A DNA stretch of 43,764 nucleotides from Bacteroidales bacterium. Its GTDB lineage: Bacteria > Bacteroidota > Bacteroidia > Bacteroidales > UBA7960. Of the stretch, positions 1-7,924 are shown piece after piece (positions within the stretch are counted from its first letter, which is position 1; the number at the start of each line of letters is the position of its first letter). Below the pieces are notes generated by a model that made no database searches, was not told the origin of the DNA, and saw only the letters and a list, made by a program, of their open reading frames with translations. The DNA is taken from assembly GCA_012521995.1 (NCBI GenBank), contig JAAYLH010000001.1:1-43764 (forward strand). Direction: 5' to 3'. Position numbers and translations under genes: made by a program.

Positions 1-522
1 GCCAACAACGTTCAGCTTACTGCCCATTTTGAATCGATCCCCGAACCCACCTATGTCCTGAGCCTGCTTGCCGATCCAGAAGCAGGAGGGACTGTGAGCG
101 GGGGCGGCGAATATGAAGAAAATGATGAGGTGGCGATCAATGCTGTCGCTGCCGAGGGTTACGTCTTTATTCAATGGGCGCAAGACGGGGTGGTAGTGAG
201 CGAAGATGCTTCATATACCTTAACCATGCCAGCCGAAAACGTTACACTGGTAGCACATTTTTCGATCACTGAATCGGTAGCAGGTGTGGCGGGGCCAGAG
301 CTAAAAGTTTACCCCAATCCGGCAAGAGATTATGTCATCCTTAGTACAACTGAAAATCTTATCAAGGTGCAAATTCTAGATCTGAGCGGCAGGATTCTTT
401 ATTCTAAGGAAATAATTGGTGACCAGGTAGCGATATACCCCTCGCTGAAAACAGGTTTTTACCTGATGATTGTTGAAACCAATTCCGGTCGTTTTACACA
501 TAAGCTTCAGATAAAAAGGTAA
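1..522 (+). CDS. C-terminal part of a secreted T9SS-sorted repeat protein (5' truncated)
   Basis: The reading frame is open from the first base of the window, so the start lies outside. What is visible begins inside one beta-rich repeat (ending LTAHF) and holds a second full copy (GGTVSGGGEYEENDEVAINAV ... VTLVAHF). This is the pattern of divergent InlB-type/bacterial repeat domains, in which a glycine-rich turn is followed by 'GY.F..W' and ends 'V.L.AHF'. The last 75 or so residues are a type IX secretion sorting domain: VYPNPARDYV, then a short beta segment with ILDLSGRIL, then GFYLMIVET and a basic end (HKLQIKR). By family knowledge such proteins cross the outer membrane by the T9SS and become surface-attached or released. 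The catalytic or binding part, if any, is upstream and unseen. A strong terminator follows. Confidence 0.85.
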   Translation, partial: ANNVQLTAHFESIPEPTYVLSLLADPEAGGTVSGGGEYEENDEVAINAVAAEGYVFIQWAQDGVVVSEDASYTLTMPAENVTLVAHFSITESVAGVAGPELKVYPNPARDYVILSTTENLIKVQILDLSGRILYSKEIIGDQVAIYPSLKTGFYLMIVETNSGRFTHKLQIKR

Positions 523-550
523 TCGACCATTAATCTTAACCGAAAAAAAA

Positions 551-586
551 GAGGCTGCCATAAATATTTGTGGCAGCCCCTTTTTT
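551..586 (+). terminator. Rho-independent terminator after the T9SS protein
   Basis: An 8-bp perfect stem (GGCTGCCA / TGGCAGCC) with a 10-base loop is followed by a run of T and preceded by a run of A. It sits about 30 bases after the stop codon at 522. Confidence 0.85.
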
Positions 587-817
587 GGTAAAGAAGATAT
601 TTCCCCTTTATTGGCAATGGATCCAGAGGGGACGGATTACAGAGGGGGGATAATTTGAAAATGGAAAAGAAAATGAAACGGTTCTACTTCTTTCCAAGGC
701 GTAGTTGTTTTTTGAATCCAACCTCATAGCTGGTTATTCCCATAAGAGGTTAAGGAGAAAAAGCAAATCAATGTATTGTTGAGCCCTATAGCCCACTTAG
801 CGAATGCCTGCCCCGAG

Positions 818-1165
818 TTATCCCCAGAAACAATGGTGGGTATCATCATCCACCAGCTCAACAAATTCAGGGAAGGTCTTTACGGTTGGGACAGGAGGGT
901 AGGGGTCCCAGTTTTGATTGGCTCTCCGCCAGAATACCTTCCAGTGTTTTTTGGAAGCCACCCAGGTGGCTTTGGCAATGGGGCTTTCAACCATTTGAAT
1001 CGTTTCAAAATGGATGGCAACGATTTCAGCAATTATCACACTCTGCCCATCAATCCGGTAGGAAATATCAAGCTTATGGCGCAATTCCACAGGAGGCCTT
1101 TTGAATTCAAGATACTCTTCCATTATTTCGATGACCTGGGCTTTGATTTTTTCGTTGAGGGGCAT
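818..1165 (-). CDS. DUF3024 family protein
   Basis: A 115-residue protein. The C-terminal half has the pattern I associate with DUF3024: FWRRANQNWDPYPPVP, followed by an acidic stretch, ending in CFWG. The upstream part contains a typical 'DISYRIDGQSVIIAE' beta segment. The function of the family is unknown to me. The start at 1165 (MPLNEKIKAQ) is preferred over an in-frame one at 1207 because AGGAT lies 5 bases before the ATG and the extra 14 residues look unlike the family. The gene stands alone between a plus-strand terminator and a tRNA gene. The protein looks cytosolic, with no signal peptide or membrane segment. Confidence 0.7.
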   Translation of the reverse strand: MPLNEKIKAQVIEIMEEYLEFKRPPVELRHKLDISYRIDGQSVIIAEIVAIHFETIQMVESPIAKATWVASKKHWKVFWRRANQNWDPYPPVPTVKTFPEFVELVDDDTHHCFWG

Positions 1166-1350
1166 AAATAATCCTGTTATAAACACACTTTTTATTCCTT
1201 TATGCAAATATCAGAAATAACATAAAGTTCCGGTCATAAATCCGGAATAGAATTTTCATTTGGAACATAGAATTCAAGCAAAGACTAATCATTTTTCGAA
1301 AATATTGTGATGAAAACCCCTTCATCAATGGTGGGTTGCGGTAAATGCCA

Positions 1351-1377
1351 AAAAAAAGCCCCTAAAAAGGGGCTTTT
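1351..1377 (-). terminator. Terminator of the tRNA-Arg transcript
   Basis: The stem AAAAGCCCC / GGGGCTTTT has a loop of about 5 bases. On the minus strand it is followed by seven T. It begins three bases after the 3' end of the tRNA gene. Confidence 0.8.
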
Positions 1378-1379
1378 AG

Positions 1380-1453
1380 TGACTCCGTCAGGATTCAAAC
1401 CTGAAACCTTCTGATCCGTAGTCAGATGCTCTATTCAATTGAGCTACGGAGCC
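1380..1453 (-). tRNA. tRNA-Arg (anticodon ACG)
   Basis: Folded by hand on the minus strand, this 74-base stretch gives a seven-pair acceptor stem (GGCTCCG / CGGAGTC, one G-U pair). It has a D arm with AGCTCAATTGAATAGAGC and an anticodon stem TCTGA / TCAGA enclosing the seven-base loop CTACGGA, so the anticodon is ACG. The T arm contains GGTTTGAATCC (TTTGAAT in place of TTCGAAT). The discriminator base is A and CCA is not encoded. ACG is expected to be edited to ICG by TadA and to read CGU/CGC/CGA codons. Confidence 0.95.
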
Positions 1454-1517
1454 AAATGCGGTTGCAAAGATAATATTATTTTGGGAACGGAAAATGGTTT
1501 TTTAATTTTTTTCAGGG

Positions 1518-2876
1518 CTATTCCACGCGTTGGTCGTTGTCGGCATATTTGACCACGGCTTTTGAGCGCCATTTGCCGGTTCTGTAGTAAATCCACGAGA
1601 AGAGCCATCCGAAGAACCATGCCATGGGGATGCCCCACCAGATGCCGTCTGTGCCCATTCGCAGGGAAAGGAAATAGGAGCCGGGGATGCGTAATACCCA
1701 GAGTGAGAATAGTGTGATGAACATGGGAACTAAAGTGTCACCCGCACCCCGCATGATGCCGTTGGTGGTAAACATTGCTGAGAAGAGTATGTAAAAGCTG
1801 CTGACGATGACCAGGTATTCGTATCCGATCTGAATGACCTCAGCATCGGGAGTAAACACGCGCATCAGGTCGCGACCGAAAAGCCAGGCTACAATGGTCA
1901 CCACCAATGAGATGGTTGTGGTCATGGTGAGGGTACTGCGGTAACCAGACTTTACCCGCTCTGGTTTATTGGCTCCGAGGTTTTGGCCCACGAAAGTGGA
2001 GAGGGCCATAGAGAAGTTCATTGCGGGCATTGCGGCGAAGGAGTCGATGCGCCCTGCAATTGTATATGCAGCGATGGTGTTGGTGCCGAATCCGTTGACA
2101 ATACGCAAGAGTGCAATCATCCCCAGGGAAACGAAGGTATGCTGAAGCCCTGTGGGGATACCAATACGGAGGCTCTTGCGAAAGATATCCCGGTCGAATA
2201 CCAAGCCTGAGTAGGACACGCGTATGAGCTGGTGGTATCGGTTGAGGTAAAGCACACTGAGGCCAAAGGAAATGCCCTGGGCCATCACCGTGGCAACAGC
2301 CACTCCTGCAATCCCCCAGCCAAAGACAAGGACAAAGAGGAGGTCAAGGATGATGTTGAGGATGGTGGCGATGATGAGGAAATACAGGGGAGTTTTGGAG
2401 TCGCCCAGTCCCCTTAGCACCCCGCTGACGCCATTGTATCCGAACATAAAAACGAGTCCGATTGCATATACACTAAAATAGAGGGTAGCATCTGGCACCA
2501 GGTGTTCGGGCAGTGCAAGCAATTTCCAGATGGGGCCAATAAGCAGCAGGCCCAACACGGTAAGAAATATAGAGCCGAAGAACAGGATGATAAAGGCAGT
2601 ATCAATGGCTCGTTTGACCTTTTCATAATCTTTGGCACCATAATATTGAGAGATGATAATGGTAGTACCGGTTGTGATGCCTATCACCAGGCTGATCAGC
2701 ACGAATATCACAGGAAATGAGGCCCCTGCCGCAGCAACGGCATCGGTTCCGATATATCGGCCAATGATGATAGTGTCAACAATGTTGTATAATTGCTGAA
2801 ACACGTTGCCCAGCAGCATGGGCAGGGCAAAGATAAGGATCTGTTTCCCAGGATTACCCCTGGTCAGGTCGCGCAT
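1518..2876 (-). CDS. MATE family efflux transporter
   Basis: A 452-residue integral membrane protein with about 12 hydrophobic helices arranged as two similar halves, the layout and length usual for MATE exporters (NorM/DinF type). Landmarks are the N-terminal 'G.P..QILIFALPMLLGNVFQQLYN..DTIIIGRYIG' region, 'ISQYYGAKD' after the second helix, and 'GFGTNTIAAYTIAGRIDSF ... FVGQNLGA' in the second half, which repeats the same pattern. Members export drugs or metabolites by Na+ or H+ antiport; the substrate cannot be read from sequence. It is transcribed divergently from the glycosyltransferase cluster at 3008. No linked regulator was seen. Confidence 0.92.
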   Translation of the reverse strand: MRDLTRGNPGKQILIFALPMLLGNVFQQLYNIVDTIIIGRYIGTDAVAAAGASFPVIFVLISLVIGITTGTTIIISQYYGAKDYEKVKRAIDTAFIILFFGSIFLTVLGLLLIGPIWKLLALPEHLVPDATLYFSVYAIGLVFMFGYNGVSGVLRGLGDSKTPLYFLIIATILNIILDLLFVLVFGWGIAGVAVATVMAQGISFGLSVLYLNRYHQLIRVSYSGLVFDRDIFRKSLRIGIPTGLQHTFVSLGMIALLRIVNGFGTNTIAAYTIAGRIDSFAAMPAMNFSMALSTFVGQNLGANKPERVKSGYRSTLTMTTTISLVVTIVAWLFGRDLMRVFTPDAEVIQIGYEYLVIVSSFYILFSAMFTTNGIMRGAGDTLVPMFITLFSLWVLRIPGSYFLSLRMGTDGIWWGIPMAWFFGWLFSWIYYRTGKWRSKAVVKYADNDQRVE

Positions 2877-2977
2877 CGAAAACGGGTTTTTTTAAAAAAA
2901 TAAATAACCCACAAAGTTATGGTTTTTCAGTCAGTCGGCTACATGCAGAAAAAAACCTTAAATTTGTTGGCTGAGCT

Positions 2978-2985
2978 TATGTTTG
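2978..2985 (+). promoter_or_regulatory. Possible -7 element upstream of the glycan cluster
   Basis: TATGTTTG matches the Bacteroidota -7 consensus TAnnTTTG. It lies about 22 bases before the ATG at 3008. No TTTG was found at the usual 19-21 base spacing upstream, so support is partial. Confidence 0.35.
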
Positions 2986-3007
2986 TTGCACATCAAAGCC
3001 TATAGAG

Positions 3008-3961
3008 ATGGATATTTCGGTAGTAGTGCCCCTGTTCAATGAAGCGGAATCGCTTCCCGAGTTGACCCAATGGATTGACCGGGTGATGAAAGAAGGGGGA
3101 TACAGCTATGAGGTGGTACTGGTGGATGACGGCAGCCGTGATGGCTCGTGGGAAGTGGTCGAACGGCTATCGGCAGGCAACCGTGCCTTAAAGGGGATCA
3201 GGTTTCGCCGTAATTATGGCAAGTCGGCAGCGCTAAATGTGGGTTTTCAGCACGTCTCGGGAGATGTGGTCATCACCATGGATGCTGACCTGCAGGACAG
3301 CCCTGAGGAGATTCCCGATCTATACAAGATGATCCGTGAAGAGGGCTACGACCTGGTGAGCGGCTGGAAAAAGAAGCGGTATGATCCTGTTTCGAAAACC
3401 ATTCCCACCAAGTTGTATAACTGGGTAACGCGAAAGGCAACAGGCATAAAGCTACATGACTTTAACTGCGGCCTGAAGGCCTATAAGCTCGAAGTGGTGA
3501 AGAGCATTGAAGTATATGGGGAAATGCACCGTTACATCCCCGTCATCGCAAAATGGGCAGGTTTTACCCACATAGGAGAGAAGGTGGTTCAACACCAGAA
3601 GCGAAAGTTTGGGAAAACCAAGTTTGGCATGGAGCGCTTTGTAAATGGTTTTTTGGACCTTTTATCCATAACTTTTGTTACTCGCTTTGGGCGCAAGCCC
3701 ATGCACTTTTTCGGATTGTTTGGCAGTTTACTGTTCCTGGCGGGTTTTGTGATTGCCCTTTACCTGGCCTATGCCAAGTTTTTTTTGATGGGTTACCGGA
3801 TGACTGACCGACCCTTGTTTTATTTTGGTTTGTTGGCCATGGTCTTGGGAACCCAGTTGTTTCTTGCGGGTTTTCTGGGGGAGCTGATTTCGCGCAGTGC
3901 TTCCGACCGCAACCATTATCTCATTGAAAAAACCACCGAATCGCAGTGGCAAAAGTCATAA
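3008..3961 (+). CDS. Family 2 glycosyltransferase with two C-terminal membrane helices (GtrB/DPM1-like)
   Basis: 317 residues. Residues 1-220 or so are a GT-A fold family 2 transferase: N-terminal VVVPLFNEAESLPEL, VLVDDGSRDGSW, the metal/nucleotide-binding MDADLQDSPEEI, and the SGWKKKRYDP segment found in polyprenyl-phosphate glycosyltransferases. Residues 230-300 hold two hydrophobic helices joined by a short loop. This architecture is typical of enzymes that move a sugar from a nucleotide donor to undecaprenyl phosphate at the inner face of the inner membrane. The sugar is not readable from sequence. The next gene starts inside its last codons, so the two are translationally coupled. Together with the GT4 and heptose genes that follow, a role in a surface polysaccharide or LPS core is likely. 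Confidence 0.9.
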   Translation: MDISVVVPLFNEAESLPELTQWIDRVMKEGGYSYEVVLVDDGSRDGSWEVVERLSAGNRALKGIRFRRNYGKSAALNVGFQHVSGDVVITMDADLQDSPEEIPDLYKMIREEGYDLVSGWKKKRYDPVSKTIPTKLYNWVTRKATGIKLHDFNCGLKAYKLEVVKSIEVYGEMHRYIPVIAKWAGFTHIGEKVVQHQKRKFGKTKFGMERFVNGFLDLLSITFVTRFGRKPMHFFGLFGSLLFLAGFVIALYLAYAKFFLMGYRMTDRPLFYFGLLAMVLGTQLFLAGFLGELISRSASDRNHYLIEKTTESQWQKS

Positions 3962-5106
3962 TCTTGGGATCGGCCTATCCGCTCAGGGGCGGAGGGCTTG
4001 CCACCTTTAATGAACGGCTGGCCCGTGCATTCCAGGAGGAAGGGCACGAGGTCAACATTTACACTTTCTCTTTGCAGTACCCCGGTTTTCTTTTTCCGGG
4101 GAAGACCCAATACAGTGAGGAGCCTGCCCCTGAAGGGCTCGACATACGAGTAAAAGTCAACAGCATCAATCCCCTGAACTGGCTCAAAATAGGACTCGAA
4201 CTGCGGAAGTTGAAGCCTGAATTGCTGGTGATCCGCTACTGGATCCCCTTTATGGCGCCTTGCCTGGGTAGCATTGCAGCATTGGTGAAAGGAAACCGCC
4301 ATACAAGAGTGGTAGCTATTGCCGATAACATCATCCCACACGAGAAGCGTCCCGGCGACCGCTTTCTGACGCAATATTTTATAAAAAGGATCCACGGCTT
4401 TGTCACGCTCTCGGAATCGGTGCGTAATGACCTTATGGCGTTTGGAGTGCCTGAGCAAAACAGCAGCTATTGCGCCCACCCCTTATACGATAATTTTGGT
4501 GAGGCGCTTCCCATGGGTCAGGCAAGAAAAAGCCTCGGGATTGATCACATGGGTCCATTGGTATTGTTTTTTGGATTTATCCGCGACTATAAGGGGCTTG
4601 ATCTGCTGCTGAAGGCTTTTGGAAGAAAGGAAATCAGGGAACTTTCGGTGAAGTTACTGGTGGCAGGGGAGTTCTATACTGACCCGGAAACTTATCACGA
4701 ACTTGCTGAGGAGCTTGGAATAGACAAACATATCTTTTGGCATACGCATTTTATTCCCAATGAAAAGGTTCGGGAATATTTCTGTGCTTCCAACCTTGTG
4801 GCCCAGCCATACAAAAGCGCCACCCAGAGCGGGGTAACGCAGGTGGCCTATCATTTTGAGGTGCCAATGCTGGTGACAGCCGTGGGCGGCCTGCCGGAAA
4901 TGGTTCCGCATGGTAAGGCAGGCTATGTGGTGGAACCTGATCCTAAAGCCATTGCAGAGGCATTGGTTGATTTTTTCCGAAAGGAAAAGGAAATGACTTT
5001 CAGGGAAAACCTAAAGGAAGAGAAAAAGCGCTTTAGCTGGTACAAGTTGGTTGCAGCCTTAATGAAGCAGGAAAAAGAAAGGAAAAACACTCATGAGGAT
5101 CACTGA
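3946..5106 (+). CDS. Family 4 (group 1) glycosyltransferase
   Basis: 386 residues starting with GTG at 3946, overlapping the GT2 gene by 16 bases; the N-terminal beta strand AKVIILGSAYPLRGGGLATFNERLA fits a GT-B fold start, which supports this codon. The C-terminal Rossmann half shows LVLFFGFIRDYKGLDLLLKA (donor-sugar strand with the usual glycine and lysine) and 'PYKSATQSGVTQVAYHFEVPMLVTAVGGLPEM', the equivalent of the E-x7-E/GG.PE region that binds the nucleotide-sugar phosphates. The protein is predicted cytosolic and retaining. Its place between a GT2 and heptose genes suggests assembly of a surface glycan. Acceptor and donor are unknown. Confidence 0.9.
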   Translation: MAKVIILGSAYPLRGGGLATFNERLARAFQEEGHEVNIYTFSLQYPGFLFPGKTQYSEEPAPEGLDIRVKVNSINPLNWLKIGLELRKLKPELLVIRYWIPFMAPCLGSIAALVKGNRHTRVVAIADNIIPHEKRPGDRFLTQYFIKRIHGFVTLSESVRNDLMAFGVPEQNSSYCAHPLYDNFGEALPMGQARKSLGIDHMGPLVLFFGFIRDYKGLDLLLKAFGRKEIRELSVKLLVAGEFYTDPETYHELAEELGIDKHIFWHTHFIPNEKVREYFCASNLVAQPYKSATQSGVTQVAYHFEVPMLVTAVGGLPEMVPHGKAGYVVEPDPKAIAEALVDFFRKEKEMTFRENLKEEKKRFSWYKLVAALMKQEKERKNTHEDH

Positions 5107-5665
5107 ACAAATAGAAGAATCTATTCGGTTGAAGCAGCAGGTGCTGTCGGATCAACATCTGCTGGAGAGTCTGGAGCATTGCATCGGGGAGCTTGTCCAT
5201 GTCTACGATACAGGGCACAAGGTGCTGCTGTGTGGCAATGGGGGCAGTGCTGCCGATGCCCAGCATCTGGCATCAGAGTTGTCGGGACGATTTTATTTCG
5301 ATCGCCCGCCCCTGAACGCAGAGGCATTGCACGTGAACACCTCATTTCTTACTGCAGTGGCTAATGATTATTCGTTTGACAGGATATATGAGCGAATGGT
5401 GCAGGCCTTGGGCAAGGAAGGGGATATGTTGCTTGCGTTTAGTACCTCAGGAAATTCACCCAACATCGTGAAGGCCTTGGAAGCTGCCCGAAAGCTTGGG
5501 ATGACCACCGTTGGTTTTACAGGCAGGGAAGGAGGGGAGATGAATGGCCTCTGCGATATCCTGTTTAAGATCCCCTCGGCAGATACGCCCAGGATACAGG
5601 AAATACATATTTTGCTGGGGCATATCATTTGTGAAAATGTTGAGGGGATATTGTTTAAGGAATAG
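5093..5665 (+). CDS. gmhA: Sedoheptulose 7-phosphate isomerase (SIS domain)
   Basis: 190 residues, the usual size for GmhA, which converts sedoheptulose 7-phosphate to D-glycero-D-manno-heptose 7-phosphate, the first step to ADP- or GDP-heptose. The SIS fold is clear: VLLCGNGGSAADAQHLASELSGRF (phosphate-binding loop with the serine), LLAFSTSGNSPNIVKALEAARKLGM, VGFTGREGGEMNGLCD, and IQEIHILLGHIICENVE containing the conserved catalytic glutamine/histidine region. The start overlaps the end of the GT4 gene by 14 bases, so it belongs to the same operon. The separate phosphatase gene downstream completes the early heptose route; the kinase and nucleotidyltransferase are not in this window. Confidence 0.9.
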   Translation: MRITEQIEESIRLKQQVLSDQHLLESLEHCIGELVHVYDTGHKVLLCGNGGSAADAQHLASELSGRFYFDRPPLNAEALHVNTSFLTAVANDYSFDRIYERMVQALGKEGDMLLAFSTSGNSPNIVKALEAARKLGMTTVGFTGREGGEMNGLCDILFKIPSADTPRIQEIHILLGHIICENVEGILFKE

Positions 5666-5668
5666 CAC

Positions 5669-5707
5669 GCGGATGACACCGATAAGACGGATAAGAACGG
5701 ATAAAAA
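5669..5707 (+). repeat. Short direct-repeat tract between gmhA and gmhB
   Basis: Three imperfect copies of an ACGGATAA-like unit stand in succession (GCGGATGACACC, GATAAGACGGATAAG, AACGGATAAAA). I recall similar GGAT-rich tracts from intergenic regions of Bacteroidota genomes, but cannot confirm a family here. It lies within the heptose operon. Confidence 0.4.
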
Positions 5708-5758
5708 ATTTCGGAATATTTGTTTAATAAGTGCCTTTAGTAGGTTTAAAAAGAATTA

Positions 5759-6322
5759 ATGACGAAGCTAAACCCAAACAAAAGCTGGACGCTCTTCCTG
5801 GACCGTGACGGTGTATTGAACCGAAGGCTGGAGGGGGACTATGTGAAGCTGCCTGAGGAGTTTGAGTGGCTTGATGGGGTGTTGAAAAGCCTTTCATATT
5901 TTAGTGGTGTGTTTGGAACAATTGTTGTTGTAACGAATCAGCAGGGAATCGGTAAGGGTTTGATGACAGAACAGGAACTGGGTCTGATCCACAAAAATAT
6001 GCTTGAGGATGTGGCTCGTGCAGGTGGAAGAATTGACCAGGTTTATCATTGCCCTGACCTGGAGCAAAGCAGGAATTTTAACCGTAAGCCTATGATAGGC
6101 ATGGGCCTGCAGGCACGGAGGGATTTTCCTGAAATAGTGTTCAGGCAATCGGTTATGGTTGGAGATACCATTAGCGATATGCGCTTTGGTAAACGGCTGA
6201 AAATGAAAACGGTTTTTATTTCGAAAGACATTCAAAAGGCCAGGCAATATCCAGGATTTATTGATCTCATATTTGAGAGTTTACAAGCCTTTGCTGCCTT
6301 TTTGAAGTCAAAGGGGCACTGA
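5759..6322 (+). CDS. gmhB: HAD-family heptose bisphosphate phosphatase, zinc-loop-poor GmhB type
   Basis: 187 residues of the HAD-IIIA histidinol-phosphatase/GmhB family. Motif I is LFLDRDGVLN (both aspartates present), motif II VVVTNQQGIGKG, motif III the lysine in NRKPMIGM, and motif IV VMVGDTISDM. The expected reaction is removal of the 7-phosphate from D-glycero-D-manno-heptose 1,7-bisphosphate. Classical GmhB has a zinc loop with three cysteines and a histidine; here only the first cysteine remains (YHCPDLEQSRNFNRKP) and the later CxC pair is missing, so zinc is probably not bound. A histidinol- or other sugar-phosphatase role is possible, but the position 93 bases after gmhA favours the heptose pathway. 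No clear ribosome binding site precedes the ATG. Confidence 0.8.
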   Translation: MTKLNPNKSWTLFLDRDGVLNRRLEGDYVKLPEEFEWLDGVLKSLSYFSGVFGTIVVVTNQQGIGKGLMTEQELGLIHKNMLEDVARAGGRIDQVYHCPDLEQSRNFNRKPMIGMGLQARRDFPEIVFRQSVMVGDTISDMRFGKRLKMKTVFISKDIQKARQYPGFIDLIFESLQAFAAFLKSKGH

Positions 6323-6375
6323 GTGATCGGGGAAAGAAAAAGAAATGGAGAGATTTTTGTAAATTCGTTGTTAGG

Positions 6376-7161
6376 ATGAAAAACCAGTTTAGTATTTGGT
6401 TCATAATAATGCTGTCAATGGTTTTGGTGGCATCATCAGGGCTTTCACAGGGCAGCAAAAATCAGCGTGATGAACAGGGAAGGCGACAAGGTATCTGGCA
6501 GGGGAATTATCAAAGCGGGATGCTTCGCTACCAGGGGCATTTTGTAGACGACAAGCCAAGTGGCACTTTCAGGTATTTCTATCCAGAAGGTGGCCTGCGT
6601 GCCGAGCTGCATCACGACCCTGCCCAAGTGCTTGTCCCTGCCGTCTATTTTCATAAAAATGGCGAGCATATGGCAAATGGTCAGTTTAAACACAACCAGC
6701 GTACAGGCCTCTGGCGGTTTTTCTCGGATTCAGGCGTGAAACTGGCTGAGAATGAATACACCGACGGAAACCTTGACGGGAAATCAGTCACTTTTTTTGC
6801 ATCGGGCAGCGTGGCTGAGACCGTTGATTACAAGGCGGGAGTGAAAAAGGGGAGCTGGAACCAGTTTTTTGAAGACGGAACCCTGCGCCTTGACGCTACC
6901 TATGAAAACGACGCTCTTTCTGGTCCTTTTAGGCTGTTTTATGAAGCTGGGGGCGAGCAATTGATTGCCCATTATGCCGATGACCTTCCCCATGGCACCT
7001 GGAAATTTTTTACGCGTGAAGGGGAACTTGAAAAAGAGGTTTATTACCAGCAAGGGATTATTGTAAATGAGATCATTTACATTGCAAGGGAAGAGGAGGT
7101 AACGATACCCCTGAGGCCCGACAGTGAAGCATCGGAGGATGTTTTTACCGCGCCATTTTAA
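6376..7161 (+). CDS. Exported MORN-like repeat protein (YwqK family)
   Basis: 261 residues with an N-terminal hydrophobic signal (about residues 5-24, ending ASSGLSQG). The rest consists of repeated units of about 20-24 residues with the pattern 'G.W..Y...G.L.....Y.....G....Y...G' (RQGIWQGNYQSGMLRYQGHF, KPSGTFRYFYPEGGLRAEL, RTGLWRFFSDSGVKLAENEY, KKGSWNQFFEDGTLRLDATY, PHGTWKFFTREGELEKEVYY). This is the beta-hairpin repeat seen in MORN motifs and in YwqK-type proteins. The family label 'antitoxin' sometimes attached to YwqK should not be taken as function here. Likely periplasmic or outer-membrane associated in Bacteroidota. No partner toxin is adjacent. Function unknown. Confidence 0.75.
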   Translation: MKNQFSIWFIIMLSMVLVASSGLSQGSKNQRDEQGRRQGIWQGNYQSGMLRYQGHFVDDKPSGTFRYFYPEGGLRAELHHDPAQVLVPAVYFHKNGEHMANGQFKHNQRTGLWRFFSDSGVKLAENEYTDGNLDGKSVTFFASGSVAETVDYKAGVKKGSWNQFFEDGTLRLDATYENDALSGPFRLFYEAGGEQLIAHYADDLPHGTWKFFTREGELEKEVYYQQGIIVNEIIYIAREEEVTIPLRPDSEASEDVFTAPF

Positions 7162-7207
7162 GCAGAATGCATTACATATTTAGCTTAATCAGGTTATTGC
7201 AAATCAT

Positions 7208-7924
7208 ATGAACAGAGATGAGAGAAAAGGAGTTTGGGAAAGAGCTTGGCTGATCATCCTAGGGATTTTGGTCATTCTCGCAGGCTGCCAGGAGGAGCAA
7301 ACTGATCCTGAAAAGATGTATTATTCCTATTTTCCGGACACGGTTGGTCAATTTGTACTATATGCCGTGGATTCGGTAGTATATGATGATTTTACCGGGC
7401 AGGTGCTCCATTTCGAATATGAGGTTAAGGAATTGATTAAAAGCCGATTCACGGATGGAGAAGGGAAGGAAAGCCTAAGGCTAGAGCGTTACATCCGGTC
7501 TGATGGCGAATCTGACTGGGAGATCAAGGACATATGGCAGGCGAGGGTATTGCCAGACCGCGCAGAAAAAACGGAGGAAAATATCACTTATATCAAGCTT
7601 GTTTTCCCCCCGAAAGCAGGGAGCAGATGGAACGGCAATGCATATAACACCCTTCCCGAACAGGGATACCGGGTAACTGAGGCACACAAACCATACCTGA
7701 TTTCACCCAGTCTGTCATTCGATTCGACCGTTACAGTATTGCAGAATGATATTACAACACTGATCAGCGAAGAATTCCAGGAAGAGAAGTATGCCAAGAA
7801 TGTTGGATTGGTATTTAAACGTTACAAAAAACTTGAAAAGGAGCCCGACGGAAGCATTGTCAGGGGGGTTGATTACAGCTATCAAATCAAGGCTTTTGGC
7901 CAGGATTCAGGTCTAAAACAATGA
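7208..7924 (+). CDS. Hypothetical lipoprotein
   Basis: 238 residues. After a charged start (MNRDERKGVWER) comes a hydrophobic stretch ending in the lipobox LAGC, with cysteine at about residue 27, so it is expected to be lipid-anchored. The mature part is predicted mostly beta strand, with YYSYFPDTVGQFVLYAVDSVVYDDFTG near the front. I do not recognise a named family, though similar lipoproteins next to secreted proteases occur in Bacteroidota. Its stop overlaps the start of the subtilase gene by four bases (ATGA), so the two are translationally coupled and may act together at the surface. Confidence 0.65.
   Translation: MNRDERKGVWERAWLIILGILVILAGCQEEQTDPEKMYYSYFPDTVGQFVLYAVDSVVYDDFTGQVLHFEYEVKELIKSRFTDGEGKESLRLERYIRSDGESDWEIKDIWQARVLPDRAEKTEENITYIKLVFPPKAGSRWNGNAYNTLPEQGYRVTEAHKPYLISPSLSFDSTVTVLQNDITTLISEEFQEEKYAKNVGLVFKRYKKLEKEPDGSIVRGVDYSYQIKAFGQDSGLKQ

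Noticed and set aside
776-1171. 131-codon plus-strand frame
   Set aside because: It lies antisense to the DUF3024 gene, which has recognisable family motifs and a ribosome binding site. The plus frame has none.
3916-4479. 187-codon minus-strand frame within the glycosyltransferase genes
   Set aside because: Shadow of the GT4 gene in another frame. Its sequence shows no family pattern.
6376-7161. Toxin-antitoxin system, because the family name YwqK is sometimes listed as antitoxin
   Set aside because: The protein is an exported repeat protein and no toxin-like partner is adjacent.
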